Positions 33,842 through 44,196 of a stretch of 64,000 nt of DNA are shown here, in pieces. Each line of letters begins with the position of its first letter. Positions within the stretch are counted from its first letter, which is position 1. The stretch comes from Selaginella moellendorffii (lineage: Eukaryota; Streptophyta; Lycopodiopsida; Selaginellales; Selaginellaceae), in contig NW_003314277.1 in the NCBI RefSeq assembly GCF_000143415.4, forward strand, positions 523,644-587,643. Reading direction: 5' to 3'. The notes under the pieces are model-generated. The model ran no database searches, was not told where the DNA came from, and worked only from the letters and a program-made list of their open reading frames with translations. Both the position numbers and the translations under genes were made by a program.

Positions 33842-36779
33842 CTAGACGATTGTAGTCCGGTACGCGTTACACATCTGGCGTAGCGCTTCCTGGTTGCCTG
33901 CGTCGAGATGCTGCTGGATCACTCCCGGGAATTTGCCCGGGTACTGCATCGAGAGCCTGTTGAGCGAGTGGCAAAGGTACTCCTTGGCGTCCTTGATCTC
34001 CTTGAGAGGATCATCGTCCTTCTTCCCAGCGTGGTGGAGCTGCGCGTAGACTCCACCATACCCGGTCACCTGGTCCAGCTCCGGAACATCGGTTTCTTCC
34101 GCCACTCTTTCCTCCTCGGGCCTCACCAGCAACACCACCACGTTGTTGAGCAGCTTCCCCCAGAGCTGATCCTCCGCGAGAAGTAGAGCCGACTCGCACA
34201 AAAGCCTCGTCGATGCCACGGCGCACAGCTTCGTCTCGATGCTTCCAGAGATGGAACTCAGCGTCGGGATCCAAAACTGCTGCAGCACGTCCACGAAGAG
34301 CCGCGGCTGCGTCGGGCTCACCTTGTTCACCGAGTCGACCAGCACCGCTTGGCCGTGCTTCACCGTGAAGAGCGACATGAAGAGCACCAGCAGCTTGAGG
34401 AACTTGACGGTGCGGTGCTCTCCCATGAGCCGGGAGAAGAAGGCCGTCCATAGATGCGGGACGATCGGCATGAGCAAGTCCTGGCTGAGGCTCTCCACCA
34501 TCGCGTTGGCGATGTAAAATGCGTAGTCCTCCGTGCTCTTCCGGGACACCAGCCTACTGAAAACGTTGTAGACCTCCTGCAGCTGGTTTCCCTGTGCTAT
34601 CTCCCGAGGTGCTTTGAGCAGGAAGGCCTGGAGAAGCCGGATGATGGCAGGAACGTTGGCCGACTTCTGCCAGAATCTCTGGTCGATCAGCACCGGAAAA
34701 ATCACCAGGTACTCCCTGGGAATAGGCTGGCCCCTCGACTCGATCAGCTGCGCAAGTATCTGAAACGCGTACGGCTGGAACTCGGCAACGTCGTTCTGGA
34801 GGATGAACTGAAACACCGGAAACAGCTTCCCTTCGAAGGCCATCACCACTTCTTGGTCCCGTTCACAAGCCTTCCTCACGAGCACGGACACCGACTCAAA
34901 GATGTAATGGTTGAACGTCGGATTGGTCGGGTTCCTGCATACCTTGCCGAGAATCCCCACGAGGTCGTCCAAGTATTTCACGGACATCGGGCCAACCTCC
35001 GCCACGGAGAGAACTCTCATGATGCACTTCATCACGTAGGGATTCTCCTGAGAGTCTGGGAATTGCAAGGCACTGAGCGCGTTGGCCAGGAGCTGGCTCT
35101 GAAAGGGAGCGAGGTCTGCCGAAGAATAGCGTGGCACTCCTCCGTCTCTCACCAGTAGCAGCTTTTCCACACACCCAGCAGCATACGAGTGCACCACGTT
35201 GGTTGAGCTGACCAAGAGCTGGATGATCTGCGGCATCAGTTCCAAGACTACCGGTTTCGGCACGGCGCTCCTGAAGGTCGTGATGAACTTGAGCGCATCA
35301 GCCACGAGGATATCGGTTGAGCCTCGAAGCTCGGGGTTGATTTGCGACGCAAGGAACTGCTCAACGTTGACAAGATCAGTTGTCACAGCTCCAGTCAAAG
35401 GCTGCTTCTGTGCCAAGGCGACGATCAAGTAGATGGCCGTATCCTTGTCTTTCCAGTTCCCTGTCGGATTTGCAGAGTAACTCGCACCTAGCTGTCCTAA
35501 GTAGCCGGAAACCAAACCAGTAACTTGGTCCCTGTACCGCAGCATAAGCCCCTTCACAAGCTCGCAAGCTATACGCCTTCTGGTATCCGTGTCACTTCCC
35601 TCGATGTCTCTTCTTATGTACTCCAGAGGATTCAATTCGAAAAGCTCCTCATCTTCCGCTCTAACTGTAAAGCAGCAGAGAAACGTGAGCTCGACATGAA
35701 GAAAAAAATAAAACTAAGAGAGAAATATACTTACTTCTAACGTTTGGGATGGCGATACTTTCGCAAATCTGTCTCAGGGTGTCCGCGCCGCTAAAGAGCG
35801 CATGATGCACGCTCTTACTGACCGTCGTCAAGAACTTCATAGCCGACATTGCCAGTCGGTCGTGCGCTGGCTGCAGCGACGTAGACATCAACAGGTTCCA
35901 AACATCCGTCGCAAATCTCTGGAGATAGTCTCTAAACTCCTCCTCGTTCTTCTCCATGTAAAGGTTTATGTTCTCGCAAACGGCAGTCTTGAGCTGATCC
36001 ACGACGCTCTCCTTCTCGGCATCCCTCTCCGCCAGAACCGGGTTAGAGTACATGAGATAGTACTCAAACTCGTCCATCCACTCTCTCATGTGGTTCTCAA
36101 AAAACTCCGGGAGCTCCTGCGAGTTGAGCGAGTAGAAGATCCGGCAGCACAGCCTCTGGCACTCGAACAGCGGCCTGAGCGTCGCAGGATCCTGCGTAGC
36201 CTTGATCTGTGCCCCGGTCTTGGTGAAAATCTCCAGCAGCGGCGCGGCAAAACCATCCAGGCAGTACTTGAGATCGGTGTAGAGCTCCACGCTCTTGTAT
36301 CCATATCTAAACTTCTTGAAGATGGAGTTGAGAGCTTGCAAGATCCCGTTGATGGTAGTGTAGCTTGTCGAAGTTGACAAACTCCCAACAAGCTCCGGGA
36401 GGAGCCCCTTCCAGTTGCTCGGGAAATCATGGCTGCTGATGATCGCGAGAGCTTCGCTCAGCTGGCTCTGGATCTTGGGCGACGAGCTGAGCATCAGCCT
36501 GACCACGTACCCCTTGATCTGCTCCTTCTCGCTGTCCTGGATCCGCAAATTCGCCTCCAGCTCGCCGGGATTCCATCGGAACTTGACATGGTTCTTGAAA
36601 TGCACGGCCGCCGCTTGCCGCACCTGATCGTCCACCGCCGCCTCGCCAAGAAGCTGGAGAACAGCGACGCCATAGCCGGGCTGGGCCGAGGCGTTGGCGA
36701 GATAGAGCTCCGCCTTCTTTCTTGGCTCTGGATCCGGCGCTAGAGTATAGAGAAAGGCCTCAGAGAGATTTACCGCCAT
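33842..36779 (-). CDS. CAS: Exportin-2 (CAS/CSE1), importin-alpha re-exporter
   Basis: Two exons, 36779-35735 and 35664-33842, join in frame at NVR/IRAEDEELFELNPLEY to 955 residues, close to the 960-970 of other CAS proteins. The N-terminal importin-beta-type HEAT repeats include SEKEQIKGYVVRLMLSSSP and ISSHDFPSNWKGLLPEL. The middle CSE1 region has IRRDIEGSDTDTRRRIACEL, a very conserved signature. The C-terminal part ends with a weakly conserved tail, QQHLDAGNQEALRQMCN. The protein carries importin-alpha back to the cytoplasm with Ran-GTP. The start is the Met before NLSEAFLYTLAPDPEPRKKAE; an earlier in-frame stretch lacks similarity. Only one intron (70 bases) remains, few for this family. 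A fragment of exon 1 is duplicated at 39103-39250. Confidence 0.95.
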
Positions 36780-36872
36780 GGAGTCGGCGAACGCCGCATA
36801 AGCGCCAGAATCCCTCCTCGCCGCTCCTCGCAAAACCCTACACAGCCTTGGATAAACCCTAATCTAGCAAAC

Positions 36873-37080
36873 AAAGAAGAGCGCTTTAAATTAGAACCTA
36901 CTCATTGGCGAGTCCCTTGTACAGGAATGGTGACGATGGGATTTGGTTTGTCGAATTTACAGGGATGTTGGTTTGAGAAGTAAAAATCCCCTCCCCAAAG
37001 TATCGTCGTCGAATCAAAAGGATGAACACACACAAAAAAAAAGAGAGCGAGAATTTGGAAGAACAAAATAATGCTAAGAT
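36873..37080 (-). pseudogene. Copy of the LIP1 gene 3' end (fragment 1)
   Basis: On the minus strand the segment reads LIRRRYFGEGIF then NIPVNSTNQIPSS and YKGLANE, the last exon of the LIP1-type gene at 41428-42636, plus part of its intron 5 with ACACACAAAAAAAAAGAGAGCG. It ends in a different stop and has no other LIP1 exons. It lies in the divergent spacer between CAS and the Hsp70-like gene. Confidence 0.85.
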
Positions 37081-37264
37081 GGTCGTTTTCAAGCGGCTGC
37101 GATGAAAAGATCGGCCAGAGCTTTTCCAGAAAACAAATAGGCAGGAAGGAGAGCCTACATTTTTATGTTTTCCAAGAAAGATCATAAGGATCCTAAATTC
37201 CTCGACTTGTAATTAATGAGAATCGGCTGATAGTTTCTCGGTGGTGGTAGCGGTGTGTGCGGCT

Positions 37265-39061
37265 ATGGCTTCCAGCTCTCGTTCTTCCCAACCAAAGGTG
37301 ATAGTGGGCTTAGATTTTGGGACTACATTTTCCGGCTTCTCGTTCGCGCATCGCTCTGATCCGGATGATGTGCAAAGCTTCTACGACTGGCCAGATGCCG
37401 GCAGGCCCTACTGCAAGACGCAGACCAGCTTGTTCTACTCTCCAGCGGGAGAGCTTCTTGCTTGGGGATGGAGCGCGCTCAAAGCCTACTCGGAAGCTCT
37501 CCAGGTTTCCTCCAGCACTGGCCAAGGCGAGGTGGGTCTCCTAGTGTCCAAGTTCAAGCCCATTCTCGAAGATGGCGAGCTCGCGAAGAGTATGCTGGAG
37601 GTTCTTCCGGGTTGGGCGACTGCGGAAAAGCTCATAGTGGATTATCTCGGTTGCATCTCCGAGTTTATTGGCGGGCATCTCCGGCAAAAGTATGGCTCGT
37701 GCCTGCTCCGAGAAGAGGTTGCCTGGTGTCTCTCCGTGCCTGCGATCTGGAGCGATGCTTCCAAACGCAAGATGGAGATTTATGCAGAGAATGCAGGGAT
37801 CGTGAAGGGGAAGCATTGCTCCAGCTCCGAGGCGAGTTCATTCCCTCTCAAGATAGTTCTCGAGCCAGAGGCAGCGTCGTTTTACTGCCAGAAGCAGCTC
37901 AAAGACACGGCAATCCTGTGCAATGGTGACAAGTTTCTCACCGTGGACGTTGGTGGTGGGACGATCGACTTGGTGGTGCACGAGAAAGTCGAGGGTGGAT
38001 CATCATACGAGGTGCGTGAGGTTTCAGCCAGTTCCGGGGAGCTGGGAGGAGGGACGTACGTCGACAAAAACTTCCTGGGCTTGCTCAAAAGAAAGATTGG
38101 GTGCTTAGAGAGCTTTGACGATCCAGAGACGCTTCACAAGATCACACGGTGGTGGCTGGGGTCTCTTGGAAAGAGTAGCTTCGATGGAACGGGTTTCAAA
38201 CTCTATGAGCTGCCGCGGAAGCTCTCAAAGGCATGGAAGAAGTTTGATGAGCAGCTGGGATGCGCAGAGGGTCATGACGAGGAGTACTACGAGAAGATCA
38301 AGCTCAGCGAAGAAGAGCTGAGGGGCATCTTTGACACCGAGATCGAAAAAGTTGCAGCTCTCATCGACAAGCAGCTCTCTCATTGTCGTGACACGATGAT
38401 CCAGCACGTCTTTCTGGTTGGCGGATTTGCTGAGAGTCCTTACCTCGTGAAAAAGATCACTGAGAAGTACAACTCGAGTAACGCTGGCGCAACGAGAGAG
38501 GTGATCGCTCCTCCATCTCCAGGTGCTGCCATATGCAAAGGCGCAGTGGCACTCGGATTTGGCACCGCTGCCGTTGTCTCGAGAATCTCCAAGAAATGGT
38601 ATGGCTTGAGGACCGCGCAGAGGTTTCAGGAGGGTGATCGGGAGGAGTACAAGTTCGTGAATGATGAAGGAGTTGATATGTGCGATGAAAAGTTCCAGAT
38701 ATTTGTGAAGAACGGGGAATCTATTGCAGAGGACACATTCGTCTCTGACGGGAACTTTGGTCCGTCATTCGCGAAGCAGAGATCAATGACGATAGAGTTA
38801 TTCAGTTCGAGTGGCGAAATTGCTCCAAGCTACGTCACTGATCCGGGCTGCAAGAGGCTGGGGAAGTACATCTTTGACATAAGCGAAAACATGGAGCTTG
38901 GGCACAAGCGGAGTGTTTTCGTGTCAATGTACTTTGGAAGGTCGAGCATCCAAGTGTTTGCGCAGCGGATCAACTTTGGAAAGAACCGACAGCCTGAGAA
39001 GCTCTACTGCGTTGATCTGAGTGGGTCTTCCATAGGCAGGAAGAGGAAATCGAGAATATAG
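37265..39061 (+). CDS. Hsp70-like ATPase of the HSPA12 type
   Basis: Single exon, 598 residues from the ATG at 37265. Actin/Hsp70-fold motifs are clear: phosphate-1 VGLDFGTTFSGFSFAH, phosphate-2 TVDVGGGTIDLVVHEK, and the adenosine motif HVFLVGGFAESPYLVKKI. The region DDVQSFYDWPDAGRPYCKTQT and the lack of a canonical C-terminal EEVD or substrate-binding domain fit the divergent HSPA12 branch and not ordinary cytosolic Hsp70. The C-terminal 150 residues (RTAQRFQEGDREEYKFVND onwards) form a beta-rich tail also seen in fungal and animal HSPA12-like proteins. ATP binding is likely; the client is unknown. The 3' end of this gene is present a second time, inverted, after LIP1. Confidence 0.9.
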   Translation: MASSSRSSQPKVIVGLDFGTTFSGFSFAHRSDPDDVQSFYDWPDAGRPYCKTQTSLFYSPAGELLAWGWSALKAYSEALQVSSSTGQGEVGLLVSKFKPILEDGELAKSMLEVLPGWATAEKLIVDYLGCISEFIGGHLRQKYGSCLLREEVAWCLSVPAIWSDASKRKMEIYAENAGIVKGKHCSSSEASSFPLKIVLEPEAASFYCQKQLKDTAILCNGDKFLTVDVGGGTIDLVVHEKVEGGSSYEVREVSASSGELGGGTYVDKNFLGLLKRKIGCLESFDDPETLHKITRWWLGSLGKSSFDGTGFKLYELPRKLSKAWKKFDEQLGCAEGHDEEYYEKIKLSEEELRGIFDTEIEKVAALIDKQLSHCRDTMIQHVFLVGGFAESPYLVKKITEKYNSSNAGATREVIAPPSPGAAICKGAVALGFGTAAVVSRISKKWYGLRTAQRFQEGDREEYKFVNDEGVDMCDEKFQIFVKNGESIAEDTFVSDGNFGPSFAKQRSMTIELFSSSGEIAPSYVTDPGCKRLGKYIFDISENMELGHKRSVFVSMYFGRSSIQVFAQRINFGKNRQPEKLYCVDLSGSSIGRKRKSRI

Positions 39062-39102
39062 AAAGATGGCCGCATATTATTATGTTAATAATACGGATTT
39101 AA

Positions 39103-39250
39103 GCGCCGCTAAAGAGCGCATGATGCACGCTCTTACTGGGACCGTCGTCAAGAACTTCATAGCCGACATTGCCAGTCGGTCTGCACCGGCTGCAACGACG
39201 TAGACACCAACAGGCTCCAGGCATCCTAGCAAATCTCTGGAGATAGTCTC
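39103..39250 (-). pseudogene. Copy of part of CAS exon 1
   Basis: About 150 bases nearly identical to 35784-35935 of the CAS gene, in the same orientation, covering codons for the stretch ending SVHHALFSGADTL. It starts 42 bases after the Hsp70-like stop codon and joins a LIP1 3' fragment without a gap. Confidence 0.85.
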
Positions 39251-39545
39251 AAGAGCGCTTTATATTAGAGCCTATAGTGCGGCGAGCTATTGCTTCTGGT
39301 GAGTCCATTATAGGAACGATGACGATGGCATTTGGTTTGTCGAATTTACAGGGATGTTGCTTTGCGTCAAAGAAAAAGTGGAAATCCTGGAAGAGAACAC
39401 ACAAAAAGAAAAGAGTGAGATTTTGATCCAAGAGGAAGAACGAAATAATGCTCATACCATCAAGAAGATTGTTGATTGCTTGTACTCCATGTCCAGCTTT
39501 CCATCCTTTGCTGCCTGGAAAAAAAACCATCAAAAAACTTTCAAA
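39251..39545 (-). pseudogene. Copy of the LIP1 gene 3' end (fragment 2)
   Basis: Minus strand matches the end of LIP1 in order: intron 4, exon 5 (remnant of AAKDGELDMEAIDDFF), intron 5 and exon 6 with its downstream flank. Exon 6 has an internal loss across the RRRYFGEG region. It forms one arm of the inverted repeat whose other arm is the functional LIP1 end. Confidence 0.85.
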
Positions 39546-41350
39546 GACAACTAGTCATTGGATGCAAGCTTCATCAATTGTTGTTAAGAGAATGAAATCC
39601 TTTCCTTGTAAACTTTAGAGAATTATAGATTTTGAGGGTTTGAGTTCCAATTATTTAATTATTATATATTATAAAACAAATTGAAATGATATTTATTTAA
39701 ATTAAATTAATAATAAATTAAGGAAAATTCTCTTAAGAAAATAAGAATTTTCTAAATTGTTACAAAAACTTTGTAATCACCAAAATCTATTAAATATTTG
39801 GTACCAATTGTTTCCTTCTTATTTAGTTTATTACTACTTTTAAAATTAATATAAAAATATTTTGTTCAACAAGTTTATAAATCTAGTAAAGCTAATAAGT
39901 AAGAATCAATATCATCATTAAAATAATGTTGAAATAAATTTAGCATAATGTAAAAAATCATTAAAAATATATAATATCAATCAAATAAACAATTGAAACT
40001 TAAATTTTATTTCAAAATATAGGTGATTATTATAGTAATATATATAGTTAATTTATTTATTTATATTGATATTAAAATTAATATAATTAAACAGAAAGAT
40101 ATCAAAACAATTAATTAAAATTTCTCTTTCTTTCAAGGGGTTAATGTATTTATCTCAAAAAAAATATAGTTATTACAACCTTTTGATTGTGAATGAGCTC
40201 AAAAATCTTATATGTGACAATCACCCCAAAAACGCTAAATTAAAAGTACAAAGAAGAATTATTTTAGGCAAAAATAACATTCAATAATTTATTTTTTAAT
40301 GTTTGAATTATAATTACAAATTCAAAATGATTCAAAAAATAAAATCACTATAGTGCAATTAAAAGTGTGTTATACCTTTTTTTTGTGAAATATCAATATT
40401 CGCAAAGTTATATTTTTCACATATCACGCATCCTGTTTAAAGGACCACATATACACAAAAAAATAATTAACTAAAATTATTTTTTATTTTAAGGGGTTAA
40501 TGTATTTGTCTTAAAAAAAATATAATCCTCACAACCTTTTAATTGTAAACAAGCTTAAAAATTCTATATACGACAATTATCCTAAAAACACTAAATTAAA
40601 AGTATAAAAAATGATTATTTTAGGCAAAGACAACATTCAATAACTCATTCTTTAGTGTTTTAATTACAATCATAATCTCAAAAAAATTCAAAAAATTAAA
40701 TCACTGCAGTGTAGGTAAAAGTGTATCATACCGTATTCATGAAATGTTGATGTCTGTGAAGTTCTTCTTCTACATATCATACATCTTCTCTAAATTTATA
40801 TATTTTTAGCTTATTTCATATTCTTTTAATCTTTTTTGATTCGACAAAAACAATTTGAATGTCCTTTAATCTTTTGTTTGATAGTGTTCTATAACACATA
40901 TGTCAATGCCAATTAACAAAACAATATTAAAATTAAAATCTTAACACTCATCAAAATTAATATAATAACCAATAATTACCACTAACTACATGAATGAACC
41001 ATTCTAAACTAAACAATAGCACATTATAGTTTTTCTTCACAAGATTAAATGCTTATTTACAGCATTGTGTTGTTTAATTATTTTTTAATTCATTTTAATT
41101 TATTTTAGTTTATTTCAATTTGTCAAATGCAAATTACCATATAATATTGTTAACTTGAGTTTTGTATACTTTTTGAACCTATCTAACTTGATCAATTTCC
41201 AGCTACATTTGTTGATTTCTAGCCACAACCAAACCACACTTTTTATTCTTAGTAACATTAGTGTGTCATCACTTTGGAAACAATTCACTTCAGCAGCTTG
41301 ATTGCTTCTACTTGGGATTTGTTTTACATTCGTGTGTCATCACTTTAACA
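39546..41350. other. AT-rich, CpG-poor island between the inverted-repeat arms
   Basis: 1.8 kb of very AT-rich sequence with almost no CG dinucleotides and no long frame. It includes a direct repeat described separately. No known element could be recognised. Confidence 0.6.
40108..40797. repeat. Two-copy tandem repeat, period about 356 bases
   Basis: 40108-40440 and 40463-40797 align end to end: both contain AAGGGGTTAATGTATTT, CACAACCTTTTAATTGT-like, TAAAAACACTAAATTAAAAGTA-like and ATTATTTTAGGCAAA blocks in the same order. Copies differ mostly by C/T and A/G changes. The unit has no frame and no recognised element. Confidence 0.8.
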
Positions 41351-41427
41351 ACACTTCAACTTGATAGAAAGTGAAGCTTGCAATGGTTGCATCTATAGAA
41401 AGAACTTTGGTTTAGGGTTTTGCCAAA

Positions 41428-42636
41428 ATGCCGCCGAGTATGTACAGGAGGGCGAAGGAGGAGGCGCTGCCGCCGACGGGCCAGGTGCGCGTCCTCATCG
41501 TCGGCGACGCAGGTGAGCTCTGCTCTCGGTTTTCTCGAAATTTCAAGATCACGGCCGAGGGATCTCTCGCATCTAGGGGTCGGGAAATCCTCGCTCGCGC
41601 AGCTGATTGTGGATGGGAGCTGCGGCAAGGACGTCGCGCGGACGATTGGATGCACGGTTCACGTCAAGGTATCGATGTCCATTCTCTCTCTCTCTCTCTC
41701 ATTACTGCTCTTGGCAGCACATCCAACACACTACACTGGCAAACAGCTTCCAGGATTTCTTCGTGGAGCTCTGGGACGTCTCGGGGAACGAGTGGTACAA
41801 GGATTGCCGCTCTCTCTTCTACTCGCAGATCAATGGTAAGCTTCTTCATCTTTTTTCTCTTCGGTTTTTCTAAGATGGTGCTCTACTGACACCAGGGATC
41901 ATTTTTGTTCATGACTTGTCTCAGCGAAAGACCAAGAGCAGCCTCCAGAAGTGGGCGAGAGAAGTAGCCTCTCTGGGCCATTTCTCGGCACCGCTGCCAT
42001 CGTCCGGCATGGGACTCGTTCCAGTGCCGTTCCTGGTGATTGGCAACAAGGCCGACATTGCTCCAAAGGCTGGTGGTAGCAGTGGCAATCTCGTTGACGC
42101 TGCAAGGCATTGGGTCGAGAAGCAAGGCCTCCTCTCTCCAACGGACGAGCTTCCTACGTCGGAAACATTCCCTGGAACTCAAGGTCTTCGAGCGGTATGT
42201 TTCCTTCTCGAAATCTGTAAGAATCCTCTAAAGTTGACAAGGAAAGGATCTCATTCTCTTATCAGCAGTTGATGAAGTTTGCATCGAATGACTAGTTCTC
42301 TTCATAGCTCTCAGAAGGTTTTTTTTATGGCTTTGATGGTTTGTTTTTCTCTTTCCAGGCAGCAAAGGACGGAGAACTGGACATGGAAGCAATCGACGAT
42401 TTTTTCTCGATGGTATCATTATTTTTGTTCTTCCTCTTGGATCAAATTCTCGCTCTTTTCTTATGTGTGTGTTCTTCCAGTTAATTCGCCGACGCTACTT
42501 TGGGGAAGGGATTTCCACTTACTTTTCTTCGACGCAAAGCAACATCCCTGTAAATTCGACAAACCAAATGCCATCGTCATCGTTCATGTACAATGGTCTC
42601 GCCAGAAGCAATAGCTCGTCGCGCTATAGGCTCTAA
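41428..42636 (+). CDS. LIP1: Rab-like small GTPase, LIP1 family
   Basis: Six exons, 41428-41512, 41577-41668, 41718-41835, 41896-42194, 42359-42412 and 42481-42636, join in frame to 267 residues. Nucleotide-binding motifs are visible: VLIVGDAGVGKSSLAQLI (P-loop, split by intron 1), TIGCTVHVK (switch I), LWDVSGNEWYKDCRSLFYSQ (switch II region), IGNKADIA, and further on SSGNLVDAARHWVEKQGLL. This matches LIGHT INSENSITIVE PERIOD 1 of Arabidopsis, a plant-specific RabL3-like GTPase without a C-terminal prenylation Cys. The C-terminal tail after FSMLIRRRYFGE is shorter than in Arabidopsis. In that plant the protein tunes the circadian clock and pavement-cell shape; the role here is inferred. Fragments of its 3' end occur at 36873 and 39251. 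Confidence 0.92.
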
Positions 42637-42649
42637 AAGCGCTCTTCTT

Positions 42650-43054
42650 CGGCTATGAAGTTCTTTGACGATAAAAGAAATATGCGGCCATCTTTCTACG
42701 TTCTCGATTTCCTCTTCTTACCTTTATCCCTCGTCTCCGTGGTCAGATCAACGCATTAGAGCTTCTCGGTTCTTTCCAAAGTTGAGCCGTTGTGCAAGCA
42801 CTTCGATGCTCAGGAAAATACTCCGCAGGTCCATGTCTTTGCTTACGAGCAATTTCGCAACTCGAACTGAGAGAACTAAGTTCCCTTCAGAGACGAAGGT
42901 ATCCTCTGCAATAGTTCTTCACAAATATCTTGAACCTTTCATCGCACATATCAACCCCTTCATCATTCACTCCTCCTGATCACCACCTCTGATTCTGAAC
43001 CCATACCATTTCTTAGAGATTCACGAGACAACGGCAGCAGTGCCAAATCTGAGT
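42650..43054 (-). pseudogene. Inverted copy of the Hsp70-like gene 3' end
   Basis: The minus strand matches about 38555-39075 of the Hsp70-like gene and its downstream flank, with many small deletions and frame losses; a 23-base remnant of the CAS fragment (CGGCTATGAAGTTCTTTGACG) sits between it and LIP1. Only the last 150 codons or so are represented, so it is non-functional. It is the second arm of the inverted repeat. Confidence 0.85.
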
Positions 43055-44196
43055 ATAATTATATGCTTTATTTTATATCTCGACTTTTATTTATTAAAAA
43101 AGAAGAATGTGTGGAATGTTTGAAGAAGATGAAGTTACTTTATTATTTGGCATTACTTTATATGCTGGAAGTTTGATTGGAGGAGAGAACTATATGAGAA
43201 AAAATAATGGAGAGGTTATAATTAAAATAGTATGGAAAAGATGTTCAAAAAAGAGCATAATGGAGACGGAGAGCATGGTGTGAGATAGCAAAATTGTTAT
43301 GAATAATTATGAGAAATAAAAGAGTATTGCTTTGGTGTTTCTCTCTCTCGTATTGACATTGTTGGTTCTGTTGCTAGGAACTTAAGTGTGTTTGAGTGTT
43401 GCATGGATAGCAAGCTTAACACCTTTGCCATGGACTAGGAATGTCAAGGAGAGAGTTCAATTTTATACCTTCTGTTAGCTTTGGAGGAATAATATTAGGA
43501 AAGCTTTTTATAATGCTATCACATTTCTAGCAACAATTACTTATGAATCTTTGTGATTGAAAGTGGATCTTGGCCTGGAATCGTCCTCTTCACCACAGGT
43601 CCTCAAGAACAATTGACAACTACTGACAAAGGGCTACTACAAAAGTGACTATACTCTCATGAATGGTCATAAGGATTTCTCCTGGCATTACTCGGAGTTG
43701 AAAGGATATGGATCCAGCATGTTTGTTCAAACAGTTTTATAAATTTTGCCTTCACAGAGATGCACACACTAATATTCATTATGGCACTTGCTCCGCGACT
43801 ATGACGATTTTTCCGATAACGAGCTTTCCTGCGACGTGGAGCTGCTGAGGAAGCTTGGCCGGAAGGTGTGAGGTGGAGTGGAGATGCAGCAGCAAACGGC
43901 AATAGCATCAGCAGCTCGAGCAGTAGCGGTGCTAAAATATCATTATAAATTTATTATAAATTGATTACTAACCAATAATAACCTAAAAATGTAAAATTGA
44001 TATTCAAAGGCAATAAAAACTTACCTTTCTCTATTTTATTGGATGAGTAAAACAGAAGACCGTTGGAATGAACATCAAGAACAAAGATACTCTCTGGATT
44101 TTTCTTGTCTTGGCTTTCTTGGCTCTCCAGGAAGGAAAAGCGCTTGGATATATAGGAAGTGATAATATTCTTGTTATAGCAGCCAGTTGATCGACA
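43055..44196. other. Spacer with unassigned coding-like remnant
   Basis: 43055-43560 is AT-rich and featureless. Near 43786-43870 the plus strand reads WHLLRDYDDFSDNELSCD and ELLRKLGRKV before a TGA, a protein-like C-terminal piece with a stop just upstream, which I do not recognise. It may be a last exon or a relic. No other gene seen. Confidence 0.35.
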
